The position numbers were made by a program, and so were the translations under genes. 64,000 nucleotides of DNA from DASSLY01 sp035689185 (GTDB lineage Bacteria > Actinomycetota > Actinomycetes > Actinomycetales > Dermatophilaceae), in assembly GCA_035689185.1 (NCBI GenBank), contig DASSLY010000032.1, forward strand, positions 1-64,000. Direction: 5' to 3'. The first letter of the stretch is position 1, and every line of letters starts with the position of its first letter. The notes beneath the pieces are model-generated. The model did not search any database and was not told the origin of the DNA. It worked only from the letters and a program-made list of their open reading frames with translations. Positions 34,877-43,217 of this stretch are shown here, piece after piece.

Positions 34877-35755
34877 TCATCGGGTCGCGCCTTCGGCATA
34901 CCAGCGCAACAGGTCTGCGCGCACCCGGGCGGCGTCGACCTCGGACGCGTCCTGGACGATCATCGGAACGGGGGGGGCGATGCGGAGCTGGGCGAAGACC
35001 GCCGGGTAGTCCATCAGCCCGGCCCCGGCGGCGCAGTAGCCGGTTGCGACCACGTCCTTGGCCTGGGTCCCGACGACCCTGTCGCCGAGCAGGTCCACGG
35101 CCTGGCCCAGTATGTCGTCCTGCCGGGCGATCGTCTGCGGGGTGAGCAGGTTGGCGGGGTCGAGCACGATGCCGAGTGGGGCGTCGGCGCCGAGCTGGTC
35201 GAGCAGCTCGGCGGCGGCGGGGGCGTCGCGGATGACGTTGGCGGGCTCGGGTTCCACGCCGAGGAGGATCCCGGCGTCCCGGGCGGCTTCCAGGAGTGGG
35301 TCGAGCGTGCGACGCAGGTCGGCCCAGGCGGACGGTTCGCCGTTGGCGGGGTGGGCACGCCACATGCTGGTGGGATCGCGGGTGCCGGTGCAAAGGGTGA
35401 GGACTTGGGCGCCGAGCACGGGAATCAGCCCGATCAGCCGGACGGCCTGCCGAGTCTGCAGGGTCCGGAGCTCCAGGTCGGGATGGACCATGTTGAAGGT
35501 GCCGGACACGCTGGGGATGCCCAGCCCCGCGGCATCGAAGGCCTTCCGCACCGTGGTGAAATCCTCGTCGTCGACCTCGCCGGCAAGGGTGGAGCGCCCG
35601 ACGGCGGCGAAGTTCCAGTGCGCCAGCGGGTACCCCGCCGCGGCCACCGCCGAAGCCACCTGAGCGGGGGTCTCCCGCCGGAAGGTGCGGGCGAAGATGC
35701 CGAGCCGATGCGCCAGGCCCAGCCGATCTGGGGTGGGGCCGCTGACGGGCCTCAC
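34877..35755 (-). CDS. Sugar-phosphate isomerase/epimerase-like TIM-barrel
   Basis: A 292-aa xylose-isomerase-like TIM barrel. Characteristic segments are LTLCTGTRDP (about 115), GVEPEPANVI, GIVLDPANLL and GTQAKDVVA, with Glu, Asp and His/Lys residues at strand ends as in metal-dependent ketose epimerases. GTG 35755 overlaps the stop of the dehydrogenase gene (GTGA). The substrate is probably a rare ketose or its phosphate, inferred from neighbours. Confidence 0.8.
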   Translation of the reverse strand: MRPVSGPTPDRLGLAHRLGIFARTFRRETPAQVASAVAAAGYPLAHWNFAAVGRSTLAGEVDDEDFTTVRKAFDAAGLGIPSVSGTFNMVHPDLELRTLQTRQAVRLIGLIPVLGAQVLTLCTGTRDPTSMWRAHPANGEPSAWADLRRTLDPLLEAARDAGILLGVEPEPANVIRDAPAAAELLDQLGADAPLGIVLDPANLLTPQTIARQDDILGQAVDLLGDRVVGTQAKDVVATGYCAAGAGLMDYPAVFAQLRIAPPVPMIVQDASEVDAARVRADLLRWYAEGATR

Positions 35756-36786
35756 AGCTGCACCTCGTTGCCGGTCAGCACGGCGGTGGCGGTGCCCTCG
35801 ATCAGCCGGAGTGCCTGCAGACCGTCGTGCACGTCGGGGTCTGGCCGGCCGGCCCCTCGGATGGTGCGGGCGAAGGCCTCGGCCTGGCGTTCGTAGGCGT
35901 CGCCGTCGGTGAGGGCGGGGCTGACCGTCTGGCCGTCGGCGTAGGCGCGGACGGTGGCGGCTCTGCGGTAGAACGGAAAGTGGGTGTCGACCCGGACGGT
36001 GCCGGCGGAGCCGAACACCTCCACGCCCTCGGTCGGCTCGCCGGGGACGTCGGCGGCGATGCTGACCGTGCCGACTGCGCCCGAGACGGTGGTCAACAGC
36101 AGCTGCCAGGCTTGGTCCTTGTCGTCCTCGCGGTGGCGCGCGAGCACGGATGCGACGTCGCCGAGCAGGAAGCGGACGGTGTCGAAGACGTGCGCACCGT
36201 GGGTAGCCAGCAGGTACCGGCGACGGTCGGCCTTGAAGCTCGCCTCGGTCTGGCGGGTGGCCGTGTCGGCGTAGACGTGCGGGAACAGGGTTGCCTCGAT
36301 GCCGGCACGCAGGTCGCCGATTCGGTACCACGCATGGAACGAGCGCGCCTGGCCGAGCCGCTCGACGACGAACTGCCGGGCGTACTGCATACCCTCGTCG
36401 TGCCGTTTCATGGCGCCGACCTGCAGCACCAGACCGGTCCGACCCACCAGCCCGGCCAGCAGCTCCGCCTCGTGCACCGTTGCGGCCAGCGGCTTCTCGA
36501 CCAGCACATGCTTGCCGGCCGCCAGCGCCTGGGTGGTGATCGAGGCGTGGAACCGGTCCGGGGCGGCGACGATCACAGCCTCGACGGACGGGTCGGCGAA
36601 CACCTCTGCCTGGTCGGCGTAGGCCGCTGGTATGCCGTAGCGACGCGCGGCTTGGCGGGCTACCTGCGGGCTGGGGTCGCTGACGGCGACGAGCCGCACG
36701 CCGTCGGCCTTCTCCAGCGCCGGCAGGTGGGCAGCCTGGGCGATCCGGCCGCACCCCACCAGGGCCAATCGCACCGGTTCGGTCAC
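35752..36786 (-). CDS. Gfo/Idh/MocA-family sugar oxidoreductase
   Basis: A 344-aa NAD(P)-dependent dehydrogenase acting on sugars or inositols. The N-terminal Rossmann motif LALVGCGRIAQAAHLPAL and the signature AGKHVLVEKPLA (about 95, with the catalytic-region EKP) are clear, followed by the C-terminal beta-sheet domain. GTG 36786 has AGGAGG 6 nt upstream; the open frame continues to 36918 without homology. It forms a two-gene unit with the downstream isomerase. Confidence 0.88.
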   Translation of the reverse strand: MTEPVRLALVGCGRIAQAAHLPALEKADGVRLVAVSDPSPQVARQAARRYGIPAAYADQAEVFADPSVEAVIVAAPDRFHASITTQALAAGKHVLVEKPLAATVHEAELLAGLVGRTGLVLQVGAMKRHDEGMQYARQFVVERLGQARSFHAWYRIGDLRAGIEATLFPHVYADTATRQTEASFKADRRRYLLATHGAHVFDTVRFLLGDVASVLARHREDDKDQAWQLLLTTVSGAVGTVSIAADVPGEPTEGVEVFGSAGTVRVDTHFPFYRRAATVRAYADGQTVSPALTDGDAYERQAEAFARTIRGAGRPDPDVHDGLQALRLIEGTATAVLTGNEVQL

Positions 36787-36983
36787 GGGTCGCCTCCTGC
36801 ATGGCGGGCTCTGGGGGGTGCGCGGCTTGGTAGGCATCCGGCGCACAGGTGGGCCGAAACTGGGCACGGAGCACGAGAGCCTAACGCGGCAGGTGGGCCG
36901 GCTGCCGCAGGTGGCCAACCCGCCGTGGACGGCGCAGGACGGGGCCCGGTCACCAGCGGGCGGTATCGCCGGGCCGGCGACGC

Positions 36984-38228
36984 TCAGGCGAGCGCAGCGT
37001 CGATGCGCGCCGCCTCGAAGATGTGGTCGGTGAGGGTGGCCGCGAGACCGGACACGCCCGCGACGTCACCAAGCTGAGCGGCCACGATCTCCAGCCGCCG
37101 GGTCGCCAGGGGCAGCGAGCGAGCGTAGACCGACTCGCGGATGCCGGCGAAGAGCTCGTTGGCCGCCGCCGCCAGCTCGCCACCGACGACGACGACGCCA
37201 GGGTTGAGCAGGCTGACGGCGTCCGACAGCGCGATGCCGATGAGGCGGCCCGCGCGGCGCGAGAGCGCGGTGGCAAGGGGGTCGCCCGAGCCGACGAGGG
37301 CGACGACCTCCGCCACCGAGCTCACCGCGCGGCCGCCGGCGTTCAGGTCGCGGATCAGCGCCCAGCCGCCCGCGTACGCCTCGATGCACCCGAGGTTGCC
37401 GCAACGGCAGAGCGGGGCTGGGCCTTGGTCTGGCGGACTGATCTGGATGTGCCCGATGTCGCCGGCGGCCCCGTCGGCGCCGCGGTAGATCTGACCGCCG
37501 GCGATAATGCCGGCCCCGATGCCGGTGGCCAGCTTGAGCATGACCATCGAGGAGCGGTCGGCATGGCTGGCGCGGTGCTCCCCCACGGTCATCGCGTTCG
37601 CGTCGTTGTCCACCAGAACGGGGCAGTCGAAGCGCTCGGCGAACCAGGAACGGATGGGGTACCCGTCCCAGCCGGTCATGATCGGCGGGCTGACGACGAC
37701 CCCTCGCTCGAAGTCGACAGGCCCGGGCAGGGCGATGCCGATGCCCTTCACGGCGCCGGCGTCCCGGCCGGCCCGGGCGAGCAGGTCATCGAAGAGGGCC
37801 TCGACCCTGGCAAGCCAGTCCTTGGGCCCCAGCGTCACCTCCAGGGCCGCCTTCGCCTGGTCGCGGATGGTGCCGGCGAGGTCGGTCAGGGCGAGCCGCA
37901 CCCCGGTGGCTCCCGCCTCGGCGATCAACAGCACTCCGCGGTCCGCCCGGAAGTGGAACTGGGTCGGCGGGCGGCCGCGGGCGGCGGATGTCGGGGACCC
38001 CAGGCTGATCAAGCCCGCGGCGTGGAGGGCGTCGAGGCGATTGCCCACGGTGGACCTGGACAGGCCCGTGCGCTCGATGATCTCGGCGCGCGTCAGGCCG
38101 TCGGACGCCCGGATGATGGCAAGCACGTGGCCGGCCGAGCCGCCGGAGTCTTCCCCCTGTCCCCGGCCGTCACGGCTGGCTCTCGGCCGGCTCACCGACG
38201 GGGGCGACAGGGCCCGGGGTGGGTCCAT
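36984..38228 (-). CDS. ROK-family sugar-responsive repressor
   Basis: A 414-aa protein. The N-terminal winged helix-turn-helix (LTRAEIIERTGLSRSTVGNRLDAL, about 50-75) precedes the ROK kinase-like domain. That domain has IGIALPGPVD, VLVDNDANAMTVGEH and the zinc/ROK signature CRCGNLGCIEAYAGG (about 290). It lies divergently from the ABC importer across a 150-bp region carrying a perfect palindrome over its promoter. It likely represses the importer and itself until its sugar binds. Confidence 0.9.
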   Translation of the reverse strand: MDPPRALSPPSVSRPRASRDGRGQGEDSGGSAGHVLAIIRASDGLTRAEIIERTGLSRSTVGNRLDALHAAGLISLGSPTSAARGRPPTQFHFRADRGVLLIAEAGATGVRLALTDLAGTIRDQAKAALEVTLGPKDWLARVEALFDDLLARAGRDAGAVKGIGIALPGPVDFERGVVVSPPIMTGWDGYPIRSWFAERFDCPVLVDNDANAMTVGEHRASHADRSSMVMLKLATGIGAGIIAGGQIYRGADGAAGDIGHIQISPPDQGPAPLCRCGNLGCIEAYAGGWALIRDLNAGGRAVSSVAEVVALVGSGDPLATALSRRAGRLIGIALSDAVSLLNPGVVVVGGELAAAANELFAGIRESVYARSLPLATRRLEIVAAQLGDVAGVSGLAATLTDHIFEAARIDAALA

Positions 38229-38298
38229 CACCGTCCTCCTGACCGCCCTCGACGGAGCGCGCTCCCCATCGTTATACCAGGTTGTCGCGCACTTTTGC

Positions 38299-38327
38299 TT
38301 GACAGCAGACATATATATGTCATCTAC
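38299..38327 (+). promoter_or_regulatory. Importer promoter with overlapping palindromic operator
   Basis: TTGACA (38299-38304) is a consensus -35. The perfect 14-bp palindrome GACATATATATGTC (38308-38321) fills the spacer, and a weak -10 (ATCTAC, 38322-38327) follows. It is the only long AT-rich stretch nearby and lies between the divergent repressor and importer genes. It is the probable ROK repressor site. Confidence 0.65.
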
Positions 38328-38379
38328 TAGGCATAAGTGGCCCCGGCATCCGCCCAGCCCACCTTCTAGAGAGGCAACC

Positions 38380-39441
38380 ATGTCACTCAGCGCTCGCCCC
38401 GGCCCCCGCTCGCTCGCGGCCCTGGGCGTCACCGGACTCACCCTGGCGCTCGCCGCGTGCGGCGGAGGCTTGGCCTCCCCGACTGCTTCGACCGCATCCG
38501 GCGGCTCGTCCAGCGGCGCGACGAGCGGCCGTGTCGCCGCCGTCATCAAGGGCCTGGACAACCCGTTCTTCCAGGCGATGGAGTCGGGCATCAAGGCCCA
38601 GGCGTCTTCGAGCGGTGCTCAGGTCACGATCCAGGCCGCCAACTCGATCACCGACACCTCCGGGCAGGCGGACAAGCTCTCCGGCCTGGCTGGCCAGGAC
38701 TTCGCGTGCTTCATCATCAACCCGATCTCGGGCACGAACCTGCTCCAGGGGATCGCGCAGCTTTCGACGAAGAACGTCCCGATCGTCAACATCGACAGCC
38801 CGATCGACGCGAAGGCGGCTGCGGCCGCGAACGCGAAGATCACGACCTACATCGGCACCGACAACACGGAGGCGGGGACGATGGCCGGCAAGGAGATGGC
38901 CAGCCTGCTTCCCGACGGCGGTGACGTCGCCTTGGTAGGGGGCATCTCCGGCGACGTGACCAGCGGCGCCCGCCTCGACGGCTTCCAGAAGGGCATCCCG
39001 GCCAACATCAAGGTCGTTCAGACGGTGGCGGCCGACTGGGACCGCCAGACGGCCTTGACGAAGGCCACCGACATCATGGCCGCCAAGCCGAACCTCAAGG
39101 GATTCTTCGTGGCCAACGACGACATGGGCCTGGGGGTCGCGCGGGCGATCGCCAACGCCAACAAGACCGGTCAGATCAAGGTAATCAGCGTGGACGGCAA
39201 CAAGGACGCGTTCGAGGCGGTCAAGGCCGGCGGGATCGACGCGGTCGTGGCGCAGTACCCGTACGTCATCGGGTCGATGGGCCTGGAGGCCTGCCAGGCG
39301 GCCGCGGCCGGCAAGTCCCTTCCCGCCTCGGTCAAGGCGCCGGTGCAGGTCGTCACCAAGGACAACGTCGACAAGGCCCTGGCCTCCGCGCCGAAGCCCG
39401 GCGAGGCCTATGACGACCCGTTCGCCGCGCTGCTGAAGTGA
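38380..39441 (+). CDS. Sugar ABC transporter substrate-binding lipoprotein
   Basis: A 353-aa periplasmic-binding-protein type 1 (RbsB/FrcB-like). It has a lipoprotein signal with lipobox LALAAC (Cys about 27). The mature part begins VAAVIKGLDNPFFQAMESGI, the usual start of sugar-binding proteins, and includes FIINPISGTNL and FVANDDMGLGVARAI. ATG 38380 is preceded by GAGAGG. It is first in a rightward operon with permease, ATPase, isomerase and kinase. Confidence 0.9.
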   Translation: MSLSARPGPRSLAALGVTGLTLALAACGGGLASPTASTASGGSSSGATSGRVAAVIKGLDNPFFQAMESGIKAQASSSGAQVTIQAANSITDTSGQADKLSGLAGQDFACFIINPISGTNLLQGIAQLSTKNVPIVNIDSPIDAKAAAAANAKITTYIGTDNTEAGTMAGKEMASLLPDGGDVALVGGISGDVTSGARLDGFQKGIPANIKVVQTVAADWDRQTALTKATDIMAAKPNLKGFFVANDDMGLGVARAIANANKTGQIKVISVDGNKDAFEAVKAGGIDAVVAQYPYVIGSMGLEACQAAAAGKSLPASVKAPVQVVTKDNVDKALASAPKPGEAYDDPFAALLK

Positions 39442-40436
39442 CGGCCGCAGTGAGCCCCACGACAACAGCCGGGCAGACCAGCCGGGCGGCCGGCCCATCG
39501 CTGCTACGGCGGGTGACGGACCCGGGAAACCTGGCCGAATGGGCGGCCCTGGTCGCCCTGGTCCTGCTGGTGATCGTCTTCGAGGCGTTGAACCCCACCT
39601 TCCTCAGCTCCGGCAACATCCGATCGATGCTCGTGGCCGCGGCCATCCTGATCATCCTCGGAGTCGGTCAGACCTTCGTGGTGGCGACATCGGGCATCGA
39701 CCTTTCCATCGCCTCGACCATGACCCTGGCGGCGGTCGTCTTCGGCGTCACCTTCACCGCAGGCTGGGGACTGCCCGCAGCCATGCTTGCCGCCGTCCTC
39801 GCCGGCGGCGTGGTCGGCGCCCTCAACGGACTGCTGGTCGCGCGAGGCAAGATCACCGACTTCATCGTGACCCTCGGCACGCTCTCGGCGGCGTCCGGGC
39901 TGGCCCTGATCCTGGCCGACGGCAAGCCGCAGACGGTCATCAGCGTCCCGCTGCTGCGGCTGTCGACCGGCACCGTGGGCGTCCTGGGCTACACCTTCAT
40001 CATCGCCGTCGTACTGGCCGCGGCAGCCCACGTCCTGCTGTTCCACACCCGGTTCGGGACGTATGTGCTCGCAACCGGGGGCAACGCGGAGGCCGCCAAC
40101 GCGACGGGGGTGCGCACTGCCCGGATCAAGACGGCCGTCTACGTCATCTCCGGGGTGCTCGCCGGCGTCGCGTCCATCCTGCTGGTGGCGCGCGTCGGGG
40201 CAGCCGAACCGGCGGCGAACACCGCCTTCCTGCTCAACTCGGTCGCTGCCGTCGTGCTCGGCGGCGTCAGCCTCTTCGGCGGGCGGGCCACCATCCTCGG
40301 TCCCGTCATCGGCGCGCTGCTGCTGACCGCACTGGTCAACGGCCTCACCCTGCTCGGGGTGTCGCAGTTCTACCAGCCGTTGGCGGTAGGCGTTGTCGTC
40401 GTGCTCGCGGCCTTCCTCACCAGGTTCCAGAAATGA
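39438..40436 (+). CDS. Sugar ABC transporter permease (RbsC-like)
   Basis: A 332-aa inner-membrane permease with about ten hydrophobic segments, for example AALVALVLLVIVFEAL and IFSLGVGQTFVV-type regions. GIDLSIASTMTLAAVVFG and NGLLVARGKITDFIVTLGTLS are characteristic of the ribose/xylose permease family. GTG 39438 overlaps the binding-protein stop (GTGA). Its end overlaps the ATPase start (ATGA). Confidence 0.9.
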   Translation: MTAAVSPTTTAGQTSRAAGPSLLRRVTDPGNLAEWAALVALVLLVIVFEALNPTFLSSGNIRSMLVAAAILIILGVGQTFVVATSGIDLSIASTMTLAAVVFGVTFTAGWGLPAAMLAAVLAGGVVGALNGLLVARGKITDFIVTLGTLSAASGLALILADGKPQTVISVPLLRLSTGTVGVLGYTFIIAVVLAAAAHVLLFHTRFGTYVLATGGNAEAANATGVRTARIKTAVYVISGVLAGVASILLVARVGAAEPAANTAFLLNSVAAVVLGGVSLFGGRATILGPVIGALLLTALVNGLTLLGVSQFYQPLAVGVVVVLAAFLTRFQK

Positions 40437-41269
40437 CACAGGTGGCAGACATGACTCGAGCCGACCAGAGCCCAACCAGAACGCCCCTGGCACGTGACCT
40501 GCCCGCGGACGCGCTTCTGACAGCGGATGCGGTAAGGCTGTCCTTCGGTCAGGTCCGTGCCCTGAAGGGGGTGTCGATGCACGCCCGGCGTGGCGAGGTG
40601 ACCGCCATCGTCGGCGACAACGGCGCCGGCAAGTCCACCCTCATCAGGTGCGTCAGCGGCATACACCGGCCCGACTCCGGCACGATCACCTTCGACGGCG
40701 CCCCGGTGTCGTTCAAGTCTCCCGAGGACGCCCGCGAGGCGGGCATCGAGACGGTGCACCAGAACCTCGCCCTCGTCGAGGACCTCACGGTGTGGCAGAA
40801 CCTCTTCCTCAACCGGGAGATCGTGCGCCGGTTCGGCCCGTTCTCCTTCCTGGACCGCCGCGCGATGCGACGCCAGGCCCAGGAGATGGTCGCCAGCCTG
40901 GCCGTGAACGTCCCCGCCGTGCGGTCCCGGGTGCGCCGCCTCAGCGGTGGTCAGCGTCAAGCCGTCGCGATCTGCCGCGCGGCGGGCTTCACGTCCAAGC
41001 TCATCATCATGGACGAGCCGACAGCCGCTCTGGGCGTGCAGGAGACCGCGCGGGTGGAAGAGCTCATCCAACGGCTGCGCGACGAGGGCCACGCCATCCT
41101 GCTGATCAGCCACAACTTCGCGCAGGTGCTCAAGCTGAGCGACGCCATCTGGGTGATGCGCGCCGGCAACTGCGTGGCAGGGCGACGCACTGCCGACACC
41201 GACGGCGACGAGATCGTCGCCCTCATCACCGGCGCGCGAGCCGGTGACCTTCCCGACGAGACCGACTGA
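40433..41269 (+). CDS. Sugar ABC transporter ATP-binding protein, single NBD
   Basis: A 278-aa ATPase with one nucleotide-binding domain. Walker A IVGDNGAGKSTLIRC (about 65), signature RLSGGQRQAVAICRA and Walker B KLIIMDEPTAALG are intact, and a Q-loop (TVHQNLALVEDL) is present. The RbsA/XylG type usually carries two fused domains. One domain as here resembles the FrcA type of fructose importers. It presumably forms a homodimer with the permease. Confidence 0.88.
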   Translation: MTQVADMTRADQSPTRTPLARDLPADALLTADAVRLSFGQVRALKGVSMHARRGEVTAIVGDNGAGKSTLIRCVSGIHRPDSGTITFDGAPVSFKSPEDAREAGIETVHQNLALVEDLTVWQNLFLNREIVRRFGPFSFLDRRAMRRQAQEMVASLAVNVPAVRSRVRRLSGGQRQAVAICRAAGFTSKLIIMDEPTAALGVQETARVEELIQRLRDEGHAILLISHNFAQVLKLSDAIWVMRAGNCVAGRRTADTDGDEIVALITGARAGDLPDETD

Positions 41270-41277
41270 GGCCCGCC

Positions 41278-42216
41278 ATGACCGACACTTCCTCGAAAGC
41301 CACCAACGACACCGCGCCGACCGCCGTCGCCAACCGGATCGGGATCCACGCCCTCGTCTGGGTGGGCGACACCTCTCCCGCCAGCGTGCGCGCGGCAGTC
41401 CAGCAGACGGCGGACAGCGGCTACGACCTGCTCGAGTTCTCGCTGCACGACTCGGTCAACCTCGACCGTGACGCCACCCGCGCGCTGCTGACGGAACGCG
41501 GCCTCGGCGCCGCCTGCTCCCGCGGCCTCGCGCTCGACGCCGACGTCTCCAGCGAAGACCCTCGTATCGTGGCGCGCGGAGCCATCCTGCTCCAGGAGTC
41601 CCTCGCGGTGACCCACGCCATCGGAGGAACGGTGCTTACCGGCGCGCTCTACAGCGCGTTCGGCAAGGCGGCCCGGCCGCTGAGCAAGGCCGGCCGGGAC
41701 AACGTCATCGGCGTGCTGAAGGAGCTGGCCGTGGACGCCGCAGCCGTCGGTGTCACGTTAGGGCTCGAGGTGTGCAACCGGTACGAGACCAATGTCGTCA
41801 ACACCGCCCGCGACGCGCTCACGCTCGCCGACGACATCGGCGCCGACAACGTCGTCATCCACCTCGACACTTACCACATGAACATCGAGGAGGACGACCT
41901 CGTGCAGCCGGTCCTCGACCTCGGGGACCGGCTGGGCTACGTCCACATCGGCGAGAACCACCGGGGCTACCTGGGTTCCGGACACCTGGACTTCCCGGCC
42001 TTCTTCGCTGCCCTCGAGCGGATCGGCTACCGCGGCCCGATCACGTTCGAGTCGTTCTCGTCATCGGTCCTCGCGCCGGGGCTGTCCAACGACCTGGCGA
42101 TCTGGCGCAACCTCTGGGACGACGGCGGCGACCTCGCCCGGCGGGCGCACGCCTTCATCGTCGACCAGCTGCAGCAAGCCCGCGCCGGCGGGTCGGCTGA
42201 GCCGCCGCGAGGCTGA
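41278..42216 (+). CDS. Sugar isomerase/epimerase (TIM-barrel)
   Basis: A 312-aa xylose-isomerase-like TIM barrel of the D-psicose/D-tagatose 3-epimerase group. Key segments are GVTLGLEVCNRYETN (metal Glu about 160), IHLDTYHMNIEEDD (Asp/His), YVHIGENHRGYLGSGHLDF (His about 222) and PITFESFSSS (Glu about 249). ATG 41278 lies 9 bp after the ATPase. It presumably converts an imported ketose. Confidence 0.86.
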   Translation: MTDTSSKATNDTAPTAVANRIGIHALVWVGDTSPASVRAAVQQTADSGYDLLEFSLHDSVNLDRDATRALLTERGLGAACSRGLALDADVSSEDPRIVARGAILLQESLAVTHAIGGTVLTGALYSAFGKAARPLSKAGRDNVIGVLKELAVDAAAVGVTLGLEVCNRYETNVVNTARDALTLADDIGADNVVIHLDTYHMNIEEDDLVQPVLDLGDRLGYVHIGENHRGYLGSGHLDFPAFFAALERIGYRGPITFESFSSSVLAPGLSNDLAIWRNLWDDGGDLARRAHAFIVDQLQQARAGGSAEPPRG

Positions 42217-42217
42217 C

Positions 42218-42901
42218 GTGAGCATCGCGGCGCTCGCCGAGGCGGCGGCGGCTCTCGTGCCGGACGACGGCCGGGCGATCCTCGGGATCGCCGGCGCGCC
42301 CGGCGCAGGCAAGTCGACCCTGGCCGAGCTGCTCGTCGGTGCCGTGTCCCGGCTCCGCGGCCCGGAGTGGGTGGCACACGTGCCCATGGACGGCTTCCAC
42401 CTGGCCGACGTCCAGCTCGACAGGCTCCAGGCCAAGGGTCGCAAGGGCGCACCCGACACGTTCGACGCCGAAGGCTACGCACACCTGCTGCGCCGGATCC
42501 GGACGGAGCCGGCGTCATGGGTCTACGCCCCCGGCTTCGACCGCTCGCTCGAGCAGCCGCTGGCCGCGGCGATGGTCGTCGGCCCATCCGCGCGGCTGGT
42601 GATCACCGAGGGCAACTACCTGCTGCTCGACGGTGGCGCCTGGCCCCGCGCCCGGGCCGCCATGGACGAGGTCTGGTTCGTCACGGTCGACGACCGGCTG
42701 CGCGTCGAGCGGCTGGTCAGTCGCCACGTCGCCTTCGGCAAGCGGCCGCACGCCGCCCGTACCTGGGTCGAGACGTCCGACACGCCCAACGCCGAGCTCA
42801 TCGCCCCCAGCGAGGCCCGGGCCGACCGCATCGTGGTCAACGGCCCGGACGGATGGATGTTCGCGTCCGGTCAGCCGCTCGGACCACGACCCGGTCGCTG
42901 A
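42218..42901 (+). CDS. P-loop sugar kinase-like protein (FrcK/uridine-kinase-like)
   Basis: A 227-aa kinase of the phosphoribulokinase/uridine-kinase fold. P-loop ILGIAGAPGAGKSTLAELL (about 25) and HVPMDGFHLADVQLDRL are clear, as is WVYAPGFDRSLEQP. Such proteins are often annotated as nucleoside kinase but in sugar operons act as fructokinase-like FrcK. It follows the epimerase by one base. Kinase plus epimerase plus importer suggest phosphorylation of a ketose after uptake. Confidence 0.85.
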   Translation: MSIAALAEAAAALVPDDGRAILGIAGAPGAGKSTLAELLVGAVSRLRGPEWVAHVPMDGFHLADVQLDRLQAKGRKGAPDTFDAEGYAHLLRRIRTEPASWVYAPGFDRSLEQPLAAAMVVGPSARLVITEGNYLLLDGGAWPRARAAMDEVWFVTVDDRLRVERLVSRHVAFGKRPHAARTWVETSDTPNAELIAPSEARADRIVVNGPDGWMFASGQPLGPRPGR

Positions 42902-43217
42902 GCGCCCCGCCGTGGCGACATGCACCACGAGCACGGTGAGCAAGCTACGGCGACTGCGAACAGCGCCGGTATGCCGTGCCGGTATGCCGTGCCGGTATGC
43001 CGTGCAGGTATGCCGTGCCGGTATGCCGTGCCGGTCGCCCTCGACGGTGAGCCGCGGCGACGGTTCACCGCCGCGGTATCGGTGACGGAGAGACCCCGTC
43101 TCGCCTCGGCGCAGGGCCTGCTCGACCAGCGCCGGCCGGGCTTTCGGGACAAGCCTGGGATAGGTCGTGCTGCATTTGGGTATGCACGGGGCTACGGTCG
43201 GCGCAGGAGGGAAGGCG
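42902..43217. other. Intergenic with tandem array, upstream of formate dehydrogenase
   Basis: This 316-bp gap contains the five-copy 13-bp repeat at 42968-43032 and, presumably, the formate dehydrogenase promoter, which I cannot place. No gene is convincing. Confidence 0.5.
42968..43032. repeat. Five tandem copies of a 13-bp unit containing GGTATGCC
   Basis: GGTATGCCGTGCC is repeated five times head to tail (starts 42968, 42981, 42994, 43007, 43020) with one base change in copy three. The unit contains the octamer GGTATGCC, which also occurs singly elsewhere in the window far more often than chance. Confidence 0.85.

Noticed and set aside
42968..43032. A CRISPR array
   Set aside because: Units are 13 bp, directly adjoining, with no spacers and no cas genes.
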